A stretch of 64,000 bases of DNA, from assembly GCA_013348845.1 (NCBI GenBank), contig CP054675.1, forward strand, positions 1,125,501 through 1,189,500, read 5' to 3'. This stretch comes from Candidatus Tepidiaquacella proteinivora (GTDB taxonomy: Bacteria; Bacteroidota; Ignavibacteria; Tepidaquicellales; Tepidaquicellaceae). Every line of letters begins with the position of its first letter. The stretch's first letter is position 1. The translations under genes were made by a program, and so were the position numbers. Under the pieces are notes generated by a model. That model was not told where the DNA came from. It saw only the letters and a program-made list of their open reading frames with translations, and ran no database searches. Below, in pieces: positions 8,572 through 17,166 of this stretch.

Positions 8572-10120
8572 ATTAATAAAAAGAAGGCTACAGGAACTTG
8601 AAGAAATAAAAAAACTTGGTGTAAATCCCTATCCTCATAATTTTAAGGTTACAACCAATTCCAGAGAAGTAATAGAGAATTTCAAAGACCCAGAAACCGA
8701 AGAAGAAAAGGAGAAACAAAAACAAAATATTGTTTCACTTGCCGGAAGAATATCTGCAATAAGAAGAATGGGAAAAGCAACTTTTTGTCATATTAAAGAT
8801 GATAAAGGGCGGATTCAGATTTATATTAAAAAAGATGAAGTAGGAGAACTTAGTTATCAGGTATTAAAGTTACTTGATATAGGAGATATTATTGGAGTGG
8901 AAGGTTATCCTTTTAAGACAAAAACAGGTGAAATTACAATCCATTCAATCAAAATGGAATTGTTATCAAAGTCTATATATCCATTACCAGTTGTTAAAGA
9001 AGAAATAACCGAAACCGGAGAGAAAATAATACACGATGCTTTTGCTGACATTGAACTGCGATATCGGCAAAGATATATTGATTTAATTGTTAATGATAAT
9101 GTAAAAGATACATTTATGAAAAGAACAAAAATCATTAAATCAATTAGAAATACTCTTGAGAAATACAATTTTTTAGAAGTCGAAACACCAACTTTGCAAA
9201 CAATATATGGTGGAGCAAATGCAAAACCATTTATTACAAAACATAATGCACTCGGGCTACAATTGTACTTAAGAATTTCAAATGAACTATTTTTAAAAAG
9301 ATTAATCGTTGGAGGTTTCAATCGTGTATACGAATTTGTTAAGGATTTTCGAAACGAAGGTATTGATAGGACCCACAACCCAGAATTTACACAAATAGAA
9401 TGGTATCAAGCATATGCAGATTATTTTGATAGTATGAATCTTTTTGAAGAAGTAATAGAAACCGCAGTTCTTGATTTGTATGGCACAACTAAAATAAATT
9501 ATCAGGGTACCGAATTAGATTTTAAACGACCCTGGAAAAGAATTAAAATGTTAGATGCAATTAAAGAAAAAACCGGAATTGATGTTAATAAAACAAAGAA
9601 ATCTGAAATAATAGATTTTTTAAAATCAAACAATATAGAATTCGATACCAAGATATCAAGTAGAAAAGGATTACTCGTAGATATATTGTTCGAAGAAACC
9701 TGTAAAGAGGATTTAGTACAACCAGTTTTTGTTCTCGACCATCCAATAGATACAACTCCTTTATGCAAACCTTTGAGAACTTACACACAAAAGCAATTAG
9801 AAGAAATGAAACAGGATGAGGAACAAATAATTTTAGTCGAAAGATTTGAACCCTATATAAACAAGTGGGAAATTGGAAATTCATACACTGAATTAAATGA
9901 CCCGATTTTACAGAAAAAACTATTAGAGGAACAGGTACAAAGAGGTAGAGGAGGTGAAGAAGACACTCATCCAATGGATTATGATTTTATCCGTGCGATA
10001 GAAGTTGGAATGCCGCCAACATCAGGTGTTGGAATTGGAATTGATAGAGTTGTAATGCTGTTAACAAATTCATATAATATTAGAGATGTAATTTTATTCC
10101 CATTAATGAAACCGCAATAA
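8552..10120 (+). CDS. lysS: Lysyl-tRNA synthetase, class II
   Basis: The 522-residue enzyme charges tRNA-Lys. The N-terminal OB-fold anticodon domain (about 60-170) is followed by the class II core: the motif 2 region FRNEGIDRTHNPEFTQIEWY and motif 3 GVGIGIDRVVMLL near the C-terminus. The length is slightly above the usual 490-510. The start ATG lies within the rluB end, giving a 20-nt overlap, so translation may be coupled. Cytosolic. Confidence 0.97.
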   Translation: MQSEQNELIKRRLQELEEIKKLGVNPYPHNFKVTTNSREVIENFKDPETEEEKEKQKQNIVSLAGRISAIRRMGKATFCHIKDDKGRIQIYIKKDEVGELSYQVLKLLDIGDIIGVEGYPFKTKTGEITIHSIKMELLSKSIYPLPVVKEEITETGEKIIHDAFADIELRYRQRYIDLIVNDNVKDTFMKRTKIIKSIRNTLEKYNFLEVETPTLQTIYGGANAKPFITKHNALGLQLYLRISNELFLKRLIVGGFNRVYEFVKDFRNEGIDRTHNPEFTQIEWYQAYADYFDSMNLFEEVIETAVLDLYGTTKINYQGTELDFKRPWKRIKMLDAIKEKTGIDVNKTKKSEIIDFLKSNNIEFDTKISSRKGLLVDILFEETCKEDLVQPVFVLDHPIDTTPLCKPLRTYTQKQLEEMKQDEEQIILVERFEPYINKWEIGNSYTELNDPILQKKLLEEQVQRGRGGEEDTHPMDYDFIRAIEVGMPPTSGVGIGIDRVVMLLTNSYNIRDVILFPLMKPQ

Positions 10121-10146
10121 AATTTTTTAATAAATAATTAGTCATT

Positions 10147-11118
10147 ATGAAATATTATAACAATGTTCTTGAACTAATTGGTAAAACACCTCTTGTAAAG
10201 CTCAATAAAGTTAACAAAGGTTTAAAACCTTTAATCCTTGCAAAAATGGAATCTTTGAATCCCGGAGCGAGTGTAAAAGACAGGATAGGTTGGTATATGA
10301 TTGAAGCAGCGGAAAAAAGCGGTGAATTGAAACCTGGTAGCACAATTGTTGAGGCAACAAGTGGAAATACCGGGATTGGTCTTGCTTTAACTGCTGCTGT
10401 TAAAGGCTATAAATGCATTATTGTAATGACAAGCAAAATAAGTATGGAGAAAAGAAACTATTTAAAAGCTCTTGGAGCAGAAGTTGTAATAGTACCAAGA
10501 GAAGCACCTCCAGATTCACCTGATTATTATCAAAATAAAGCTAAAGCAATTGCAGATAGCATACCTGGAAGCTTTTACGCTAATCAATACGAAAATCCTA
10601 ACAATCCGATGATACATTATTTGACAACAGGTCCGGAGATATGGGAAGATACAGAAGGGAAAATTACACACTTTATAGCAGGTATAGGTACCGGAGGAAC
10701 CATTTCCGGAACAGCTAAATATTTAAAAGAAAAAAACCCAAACATAAAAATCATAGGAACTGATCCTATTGGTTCAGTCTATAAATCTTACAAGGAAACC
10801 GGTAAATTAAGTGAAATTGCACCATACCTGATTGAAGGGGTGGGCTCCGAAAATATAACATCAATTGTATATTTTGATTTGATTGACAAAATTGTAAATA
10901 TAACTGATAAAGAATCAATTCTTATGTGCAGACGATTAACTAAAGAGGAAGGAATATTTTGTGGTTCTTCAACTGGTATGATTGCTTGTGCTGCATTAAA
11001 TGAAGCAAAAGAATTAGGAGAAGATGCAGTTATTGTATTCACAGTTTGTGATACGGGTGAAAGATATCTTACTAAATATCACAACGAAGAGTGGTTAAAA
11101 GAGAATAATATCATATAA
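10147..11118 (+). CDS. Cystathionine beta-synthase-like / cysteine synthase family PLP enzyme
   Basis: The 323-residue fold-type II PLP enzyme has the PLP lysine in [11 protein letters not shown] (Lys44), the substrate loop TSGNTG (71-76) and the phosphate cup [10 protein letters not shown]. Several segments look more like cystathionine beta-synthase than Cys[32 protein letters not shown] and the ending [17 protein letters not shown]. It lacks the C-terminal regulatory CBS (Bateman) domains, ending right after the catalytic domain. The reaction is therefore either homocysteine plus serine to cystathionine or sulfide incorporation into an activated serine. It follows lysS by 26 nt. Confidence 0.85.
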   Translation: MKYYNNVLELIGKTPLVKLNKVNKGLKPLILAKMESLNPGASVKDRIGWYMIEAAEKSGELKPGSTIVEATSGNTGIGLALTAAVKGYKCIIVMTSKISMEKRNYLKALGAEVVIVPREAPPDSPDYYQNKAKAIADSIPGSFYANQYENPNNPMIHYLTTGPEIWEDTEGKITHFIAGIGTGGTISGTAKYLKEKNPNIKIIGTDPIGSVYKSYKETGKLSEIAPYLIEGVGSENITSIVYFDLIDKIVNITDKESILMCRRLTKEEGIFCGSSTGMIACAALNEAKELGEDAVIVFTVCDTGERYLTKYHNEEWLKENNII

Positions 11119-11124
11119 CCCGTT

Positions 11125-11964
11125 ATGATTAGGGTCATTTATTTAATTTTCTTTCTTTGCATCTTTTCACCGATCGATAACCTGTTTTCTCAACCAATTA
11201 ATGATAGTATACAGGGAAATAATAAATCTCTAACAAGTCAACCTGATAATCTGGATATCAAATTATTTAGAAGTATAAATGATCTAAGAAACCCCTTTTT
11301 AGATAGGATTATATATCATACTGATATTGTATGCATACCATTATGTTTATCAACACCTATTATAATGTTTACAACATCAAAATTAAATAACAACTATTAT
11401 GATGAGAGTTCTGCTGCTTTACTAACTCTATCAGAATTTTCAACCATAGCAACAACATTTATTATTAAGGATTTGGTAAAAAGAGAAAGGCCATTTAAGA
11501 AATTAAAAAATGTTAAGCATTTAAAAGAAGACGAAAAATTTATAGATGAATATTCCTTCCCTTCCGGACATACATCATTATCGTTTTGTTTTTCAACTTC
11601 ATTAGCTTTACGATACACTGATAAACCACTTCTGATTACGGGTCTATTTGCGTATTCAACAATTGTGGCGTTTGGGAGAATATATCTCGGTGTACACTAT
11701 CCATCTGATGTGTTAGCTGGTATGATAATAGGTACTGGTTCTGCTTTTGTAATTCATTCATTAAGAAAAGAACTAATAGGGAGTTATGATAAAAACACTA
11801 ATAAAGGAATTAGTTCAGATAAAATGTCCACAGCAAATGTTTTTCTTTCTTTTTTTATTACAGAAGGATTAAATTATATTTTGTACAAAAAAAATATTAA
11901 AGCATATTCACAATTTATATACTCAGATAATAGCAAATTATTTAATTTATCATTCTCATTTTAG
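11125..11964 (+). CDS. PAP2-family phosphatase, membrane-associated
   Basis: A 279-residue protein with an N-terminal signal sequence or anchor. The three phosphatase motifs are intact: KDLVKRERP (115-123), PSGHTS (146-151, His149) and GRIYLGVHYPSDVLAG (Arg185, His191, Asp195). PAP2 enzymes dephosphorylate lipid phosphates such as phosphatidate or undecaprenyl pyrophosphate at the periplasmic face. It begins 6 nt after the CBS-like gene and its stop abuts the stop of queE on the other strand with no spacer. The substrate cannot be predicted. Confidence 0.88.
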   Translation: MIRVIYLIFFLCIFSPIDNLFSQPINDSIQGNNKSLTSQPDNLDIKLFRSINDLRNPFLDRIIYHTDIVCIPLCLSTPIIMFTTSKLNNNYYDESSAALLTLSEFSTIATTFIIKDLVKRERPFKKLKNVKHLKEDEKFIDEYSFPSGHTSLSFCFSTSLALRYTDKPLLITGLFAYSTIVAFGRIYLGVHYPSDVLAGMIIGTGSAFVIHSLRKELIGSYDKNTNKGISSDKMSTANVFLSFFITEGLNYILYKKNIKAYSQFIYSDNSKLFNLSFSF

Positions 11965-12696
11965 TCAATAACCTCTTTCATTCCCCCAGCAAAGTATTTG
12001 TAATCTGTCAGTATAATTAAAAAAATTTTTCTTACACAAATCCGCCACCATTTGTCGCTTATTATTAATCTCTTCAGCAGAAATACCTTCCGGCATTAAA
12101 AAAACATCTGAATTTCTGAAACCTATTTTATCTTTTAATTCGAGAATCTCAAATATGTCATCTTCTTTGCAAATAACAAATTTCCATTGAATATCGAATT
12201 TATTTTCGTTGTGAAGTTTATTCAAATGTCTCAGATTAGAAATATTAATTCTAATTTTATTATGTTGTTGTTCATATTTCGTACCAAAAGGAACAGAAGA
12301 TTTAAGTTTTGGACTAACACTGACTAAATCTATAAAATTCAGAAAATCACCTATAATAGTACCATTAGTTTCTAATGTAATAAAAATTGATTTTTCTAAT
12401 TCTTTAATCCTCTGACATAATAATATTAACTCATTAGTCTGTAGAGTAGGCTCTCCTCCTGTAATTACAATATCAACCGGATAATAATAATTATATTTAT
12501 CAATAATTTCAGAGATATCTATTTTCCCTAAATTTCTTTTATCTTTCGGTTCCCAACTCGTATAAGCGGAATCACATAAATTTCCCCCGCTAAATTTACA
12601 TCTTAAATTACAATAATTTGTCCTTATAAAAAAAGAAGGAAAACCAATCCGTTTTCCTTCTCCCTGTAATGAATAAAAAAGTTCAGAAATCAACAT
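11965..12696 (-). CDS. queE: 7-carboxy-7-deazaguanine synthase (QueE-like radical SAM)
   Basis: The product is 243 residues from the ATG at 12696; a TTG start at 12714 would overlap the upstream gene. The N-terminus ELFYSLQGEGKRIGFPSFFIR is characteristic of QueE, which makes CDG from CPH4 in queuosine biosynthesis. The cluster-binding cysteines are Cys29, Cys33 and Cys41, spaced CX3CX7C instead of the usual CX3CX2C, with SGGNL inserted before the third cysteine. GGEPTLQTNE and the glycine-rich SAM region follow. No other queuosine genes lie nearby. It is the last gene of a minus-strand run. Confidence 0.86.
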   Translation of the reverse strand: MLISELFYSLQGEGKRIGFPSFFIRTNYCNLRCKFSGGNLCDSAYTSWEPKDKRNLGKIDISEIIDKYNYYYPVDIVITGGEPTLQTNELILLCQRIKELEKSIFITLETNGTIIGDFLNFIDLVSVSPKLKSSVPFGTKYEQQHNKIRINISNLRHLNKLHNENKFDIQWKFVICKEDDIFEILELKDKIGFRNSDVFLMPEGISAEEINNKRQMVADLCKKNFFNYTDRLQILCWGNERGY

Positions 12697-12706
12697 AAAA
12701 GAAAAA

Positions 12707-13501
12707 TTAATCAACTTTTGATTTTAAAGGAGCAGAAAGGCCCCAGAAATTCTTCAACTCTGCAGTAACAGACCCGAGGATAATATCCATCTTTAAAAGA
12801 ACGGGCATTTTATTATCATCATCTGTTATCCAGATAATAATGTTATCAACTTTCGATGCTAAAGCTGCTTCTCTTAAGAGCGGTTCTACAACAATACATC
12901 TGAATTCACCAGCAGGTACTTCCACAGTTTCTTTACCGACATATTTCATTTTAAATGTTTTTGTCTTATCCTTAGTAAGATAAGGTAATTCAACATAATC
13001 CCCAAAATTTTTGCTTGAGAAATCTATCGTCCTTGAATAATAATAAACACCTATATCATCAAGAGTATATTTAATAATATCAAATTCCGTTTCCACCCCG
13101 TTCTCATTTCTTTTTACTTTATCATTTACATTATCGAATTGAATTTTTAACTGAGTAATTTTTCCGTTTTCATTCTTATCTTGCTCAATTAACCAGGGGA
13201 ATATACCTTCGTAATCCAGATAGCATTTATAACTTTCTCTGAATTTATAAATATAATCAAAAGAAGGTGTGGTACTAATATTTACTTCAGCAAGAAAACA
13301 TCTTCTGCCATTTACAAATTCATTGTCAGATTTGATTTCAAGGATTGCATATCCACCAGTAATGAAACCATAATTCAGTTCGTACTCAAAATGTTCTCCA
13401 ACTTTAAAACCCACATTTTTAACTTTACGGAATGTAGTATCCTGAGAAAAAATTAAACCCGGTACGAGTATTAATAAAATTAGAACAATAAGTTTTTTCA
13501 T
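12707..13501 (-). CDS. DUF3108 domain protein, exported
   Basis: A 264-residue protein with a cleavable signal peptide (MKKLIVLILLILVPGLIFS). The N-terminal GEHFEYELNYGFITGGYAI and the later VPAGEFRCIVVEPL and ITDDDNKMPVLLKM are the recurring motifs of DUF3108, a beta-rich family of exported proteins of unknown role in Bacteroidota and Proteobacteria. It is predicted periplasmic. The stop falls 10 nt before the queE ATG. It starts 61 nt after the GT9 gene, so membership in the same transcript is likely but not certain. Confidence 0.85.
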   Translation of the reverse strand: MKKLIVLILLILVPGLIFSQDTTFRKVKNVGFKVGEHFEYELNYGFITGGYAILEIKSDNEFVNGRRCFLAEVNISTTPSFDYIYKFRESYKCYLDYEGIFPWLIEQDKNENGKITQLKIQFDNVNDKVKRNENGVETEFDIIKYTLDDIGVYYYSRTIDFSSKNFGDYVELPYLTKDKTKTFKMKYVGKETVEVPAGEFRCIVVEPLLREAALASKVDNIIIWITDDDNKMPVLLKMDIILGSVTAELKNFWGLSAPLKSKVD

Positions 13502-13562
13502 TTTGATAATTCCTTTTTAATTTTTTACATTAATAATATAAAAAAAGTTTCCCAAAATAAAT

Positions 13563-14582
13563 CTATAATTCGAGTAATTCATAAGTTAGTTTAACAATAT
13601 CTTCTGCTTTTATTTCACTCATATCAGATGGATTTATAGTTGGTGTTAATATTTTTGCATTTTTACTTAAAGGTTTCCATCTAACCGGATTCATAGGGGA
13701 AACATCAGGATAAAAGCCGATGATTTTTTTATTCAGAGCACCTGCTATATGAATCGGTCCTGTTGAATTAGATATAAACAAATAAGATAAATCAATTAAA
13801 ACCATCAATTCTCTTAAAGTCAATAGACCCGAAACATTAATAATATTTCTTCCAATTTCGTCCTCAAAATCCTTCAGCAGGAAATCAATCTGAAGTTTAT
13901 CATCTTTCGATCCTGTAATAAAAATCTTATAATTCTTGAATTCATTTAAAAAAACGCGAATAAATTCTTTTAATGTATTCAATGGTAAATCTATTGCTGA
14001 CTGTCTTGAGCCAGGATGAATTATTATAAATTTATCGTTTGATTTTAAATTAAATTTAGGGCTTAACTTGTTTATTAAATCTAGTTTCTCATTTTCGCTT
14101 ATTTTGAACTTGAATTCTATGCTTTGAGAATTTTCTCCCATCAGAGAATTCAATAAATTTAAGTTATACTGCGCTTCATGTTTTTCAGCAAACTTCCTAT
14201 GTTCTCTCACCTTTATATTATACAAAAAAGAATATCCTCTGTATGCTGTCCCGACTCTATATTTAATACCACAAAGAAAGAATAATAATGATAATTTAAA
14301 TCGTGGGTACACACAGAAAACTAAATCAAAATTTTCTGCACAAATTTTTTTATATAAATCAATATTTGACTTAATTTCATCAATAAAAATAAAGTCATCA
14401 ATATCTTCATAATCATTTAATAAACATTTCAAATTACTTTTAACCAGAAAAACAATTTTTGCCTGCGGAAAATGTTTTTTTATTTCAGAAATTAAGGGCA
14501 GAGTTAATATTACATCTCCTATATTATCAGTCCTGCTTACAAGAATCTTTTTTATTCCTTCTTTTTTTATTTTACATTTCAT
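13563..14582 (-). CDS. Glycosyltransferase family 9 (heptosyltransferase-like)
   Basis: A 339-residue GT-B protein. The N-terminal GDVILTLPLISEIKKHFP and the C-terminal donor-binding region with HPGSRQSA, SNSTGPIHIAGALNKKIIG and PMNPVRWKPL are the GT9 (WaaC/WaaF) signatures. Such enzymes add heptose or related sugars to the inner core of lipopolysaccharide at the inner face of the cytoplasmic membrane. The ATG abuts the ferredoxin stop with no spacer. The sugar and acceptor cannot be told from sequence. Confidence 0.9.
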   Translation of the reverse strand: MKCKIKKEGIKKILVSRTDNIGDVILTLPLISEIKKHFPQAKIVFLVKSNLKCLLNDYEDIDDFIFIDEIKSNIDLYKKICAENFDLVFCVYPRFKLSLLFFLCGIKYRVGTAYRGYSFLYNIKVREHRKFAEKHEAQYNLNLLNSLMGENSQSIEFKFKISENEKLDLINKLSPKFNLKSNDKFIIIHPGSRQSAIDLPLNTLKEFIRVFLNEFKNYKIFITGSKDDKLQIDFLLKDFEDEIGRNIINVSGLLTLRELMVLIDLSYLFISNSTGPIHIAGALNKKIIGFYPDVSPMNPVRWKPLSKNAKILTPTINPSDMSEIKAEDIVKLTYELLEL

Positions 14583-14882
14583 TTATTTATTCAAATATAT
14601 TACAATATCACGATATGATTCTTTGACCAAATAGGACTTGCATGCGAGTCTATATCCTCTTTTAATTTTTTTCGCTTTTTTTAATTGATATTTTTCCTTA
14701 TTAGAAACTTTATTAAATTTACTTATTCCTCTCTTCACATAAATAATACAACTTAAACAAGCACAATTACCACCACAATTATGCTCTATTAAAATATCAT
14801 TTTCAAGCGATATATCAAGAATAGATTTATACTTTTCTACCAATATTTTTCTTTTAATTGGTAGAAAATAAAAATAAGACAT
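14583..14882 (-). CDS. 2Fe-2S ferredoxin
   Basis: A 99-residue protein with the plant/adrenodoxin-type cluster pattern Cys36-X5-Cys42-X2-Cys45-X35-Cys81, within CGGNCACLSC and the later RLAC. An extra cysteine, Cys40, lies in the loop, as in ISC-type ferredoxins. The N-terminus fits the beta-grasp fold. The middle (55-75) is unusually lysine-rich for a ferredoxin. It sits between a lipoprotein gene and GT9, so its redox partner is not evident; QueE downstream needs electrons for radical SAM chemistry and is one candidate (inference). Confidence 0.85.
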   Translation of the reverse strand: MSYFYFLPIKRKILVEKYKSILDISLENDILIEHNCGGNCACLSCIIYVKRGISKFNKVSNKEKYQLKKAKKIKRGYRLACKSYLVKESYRDIVIYLNK

Positions 14883-14889
14883 AATACTA

Positions 14890-15357
14890 TTAGTAGGAAA
14901 TTACAACAGTTGTTATGTTATTTTGAGAAGTAATAGCAATATTTACATTTCTATTTCCTTTTCGCCAGTCAGCATTATATATCTTATCAGTATCGATTAA
15001 ACTATCATTTTTATTAAGGTCAAATCCATTTTTTTTCATATTTTCCTTATAGTAGTTAATGGCTTCACTCACCGGGATATCAGCATCAAGTATAACAATT
15101 TTATTCGTATTATTATCGATATATTTTGTTTTCTTTATTTTTTCAGGTAATGGAATATCCTTAGGAAAATCCTCAGGCAGCCCTTGTTTTGTTTCGAGAG
15201 ATGCTTGATTTGTTTCCGTCTGCTCTCCCGAAGATTGTATTTCTGTTTTTTGTTCATCTGCTGGAACCTGAGAATCACTCTGTTGCTCTTTCTTACCACA
15301 TCCCTGAATTAGTAAGAAAGTAAGGAAAACAATTAAAATGGAATTAATGTATCTCAT
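14890..15357 (-). CDS. Small lipoprotein of unknown function
   Basis: A 155-residue protein with lipobox LIQGC (Cys20). Residues 21-65 are Gln/Glu/Ser/Thr-rich and look like a disordered tether. A compact domain follows (70-155), including DIPLPEK, INYYKENMKKNGFDL and the closing NITTVVISY. The YYKENMKKNGF segment recalls small domains in which a short helix precedes a beta-sheet of variable partners, but I cannot name a family. It lies 7 nt before the ferredoxin gene. Confidence 0.7.
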   Translation of the reverse strand: MRYINSILIVFLTFLLIQGCGKKEQQSDSQVPADEQKTEIQSSGEQTETNQASLETKQGLPEDFPKDIPLPEKIKKTKYIDNNTNKIVILDADIPVSEAINYYKENMKKNGFDLNKNDSLIDTDKIYNADWRKGNRNVNIAITSQNNITTVVISY

Positions 15358-15400
15358 AATTATAATTTAGTTTTTTTAAAAAAAAATAAATTTATTTTCA

Positions 15401-15961
15401 TTAATAATTACATATAATTGCTTCAAAAGAACCGGCAATCCAACTTTTCTTTTCATCTTTGAAACACATTATAATTTTACCCTGCAATTTAGTTTCGTCC
15501 ATATAATCAATTTTTAATGCACAATTCCAAGGTACACTGAAATCCTTAGATTCCTCACCAACATAAACATGAAAATCAGCACCATATCCATCTAATGCAG
15601 TATTAAAGCTTTCTTTAATAAATTCTTGTTCTTCGAAATTTTTATTCGCTTTAGTTAACCTGAAAGCAGTATCTTTAACTACAGCTCCGCACTTATTTTG
15701 GGGTTTTTTAGATGAAAAATAGAATGTATTATCACCACTACCTCTCCATCTTTCAAAGTTGATGTATTCAATTTTTATTTCTTTATCTCCAATATAACCC
15801 CTAATCGGAAAATCAGGTATGTCATTAAAGTTAACAACCTCTTTCCAGGTAATATTTTCTTTCCCGGAAGAGGTTGTTTGTTCTTTAATTTCCTGTTTCT
15901 TACAACCGAATATTAATAAAGCAATGAAAATTACATTGAGTAGAATTTTGTAAATATTCAT
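15401..15961 (-). CDS. Lipoprotein of unknown function
   Basis: A 186-residue protein with signal peptide and lipobox LIFGC (Cys20), followed by Lys-Lys. The mature part has one predicted beta-rich domain (about 35-185) with IRGYIGDKEIKIEYINFERW near its start and KIIMCFKDEKKSWIAGSFEA at its end. Three further cysteines could form a disulfide. No family recognised. It begins 15 nt after the SOD gene and is probably cotranscribed with it. Confidence 0.7.
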   Translation of the reverse strand: MNIYKILLNVIFIALLIFGCKKQEIKEQTTSSGKENITWKEVVNFNDIPDFPIRGYIGDKEIKIEYINFERWRGSGDNTFYFSSKKPQNKCGAVVKDTAFRLTKANKNFEEQEFIKESFNTALDGYGADFHVYVGEESKDFSVPWNCALKIDYMDETKLQGKIIMCFKDEKKSWIAGSFEAIICNY

Positions 15962-15976
15962 TATTTTTATGATAGA

Positions 15977-16714
15977 TTATTTTACATACTTAACAAATCT
16001 ATCATTTATTCTTTCCCAATGCAAGTTATTTATAAAGTTATTAATATATTTAGCTCGACCAGGTCCATCTTTATGATAATAAGCATGTTCAAAAACATCA
16101 AGAGATATTAAGGGTATTCCACCCCAAATTGCACCATATTGATGCTCATCTACAAGAATGTTTAATAATCTTTCACTATATAACTTATCATATACAAGCA
16201 ATGCCCATCCTGACAGTTTTGCAGAAATCGCGGTAGCTATAAAATCTTCTTTCCATTTTTCAAAACTACCGAATTCCTTTTCTATTGCTGCTTTAATATC
16301 CGGACCTTTATTAATATTTCCATCACCTCCAAGAACTTCCCAGTAAATATCATGTAATAATGTCCCTGAATGATTCCAGGTAAATCTTCTTTTCAACTCA
16401 CCTATTTGACTATAGTTACCATTAGCCTTTGACCTATCTACATTTTCAAGTTCCTTTTCAATAGTATTTAGTGCATTAACATAACCCTTATGGTGGGTAT
16501 TATAGTGCCAGTCACTTGTTTCTGGCGAGATTACATCTTTCAGTAAAGATTTTGCTTCTTCATCTGAATAAGGACGTTTTTTAAATTGCCATTCGTAAGA
16601 CATATTTTTAAATTCTCCTTTCTTATTTTTAAATAAATTAATTTTTGGTGTTATAATAAGACCAGCAATTCCACTTGCTGTTATTGTAAGAAATTTTCTT
16701 CTTGATATACTCAT
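15977..16714 (-). CDS. Superoxide dismutase (Fe/Mn family), exported by a Tat-like signal
   Basis: A 245-residue enzyme that dismutates superoxide. Residues 1-22 form a twin-arginine-type leader (SRRKFL then a hydrophobic stretch), so it probably works in the periplasm or is lipid-proximal. The mature enzyme keeps all four metal ligands: His70, His121 (LLHDIYW), Asp206 and His210 (SLDVFEHAYY); the second-shell tyrosine of KGYVNAL is also kept. The usual Trp of DVWEHAYY is Phe here, and the GH of many enzymes' GGHxxH is Gly-Thr. Metal preference cannot be decided. First gene of the run down to queE. Confidence 0.93.
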   Translation of the reverse strand: MSISRRKFLTITASGIAGLIITPKINLFKNKKGEFKNMSYEWQFKKRPYSDEEAKSLLKDVISPETSDWHYNTHHKGYVNALNTIEKELENVDRSKANGNYSQIGELKRRFTWNHSGTLLHDIYWEVLGGDGNINKGPDIKAAIEKEFGSFEKWKEDFIATAISAKLSGWALLVYDKLYSERLLNILVDEHQYGAIWGGIPLISLDVFEHAYYHKDGPGRAKYINNFINNLHWERINDRFVKYVK

Positions 16715-16791
16715 AAAAAATCATCTCTTTAATAATATATCCAACAAAAAATAACATTTAAAAATTCATTATTAGCAGTAATATTGAGTTT

Positions 16792-17166
16792 TTATTTTTT
16801 AATTGCACTTCCACAACCGCAAGTAATCTTTACATTAGGATTATCAAAGATAAATCCTGTACCACTTGAATTATTTTTATAATCTAATGTTGCACCGGGC
16901 AAATATAAATAACTTTTCATATCTATATAAACTTTTAAATCACCAAAATACAGAACATGATCCGTAGGATATAATTTCCCATCAAATCCCAAAGTATAAG
17001 CAAAGCCCGAACACCCTCCACCTTTAATCCCTATTCTTAACCCGTAATCATCAGGTATATTATTCTTCTTTTTTACTTCAAGTAACTCTTCTAATGCTCT
17101 TTGGGTAATATTTATAGTATCAGTGTTTTTATGGGATAAATCGTTATTGTTATATTGTTCATTCAT
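16792..17166 (-). CDS. Iron-sulfur cluster assembly protein, IscA/ErpA (HesB) family
   Basis: A 124-residue A-type carrier protein with the three conserved cysteines: Cys52 (GGGCSGFAY), Cys116 and Cys118 (TCGCGSA). It transfers Fe-S clusters to apoproteins. The first 18 residues are an Asn/Asp-rich extension not seen in E. coli IscA. The ATG overlaps the cysteine desulfurase stop by 4 nt (ATGA), indicating coupled translation. No IscU gene lies next to it. Confidence 0.93.
   Translation of the reverse strand: MNEQYNNNDLSHKNTDTINITQRALEELLEVKKKNNIPDDYGLRIGIKGGGCSGFAYTLGFDGKLYPTDHVLYFGDLKVYIDMKSYLYLPGATLDYKNNSSGTGFIFDNPNVKITCGCGSAIKK

Noticed and set aside
9585-9974. Long minus-strand frame inside lysS
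   Set aside because: Antisense to conserved lysyl-tRNA synthetase core; composition is that of a mirrored coding frame.
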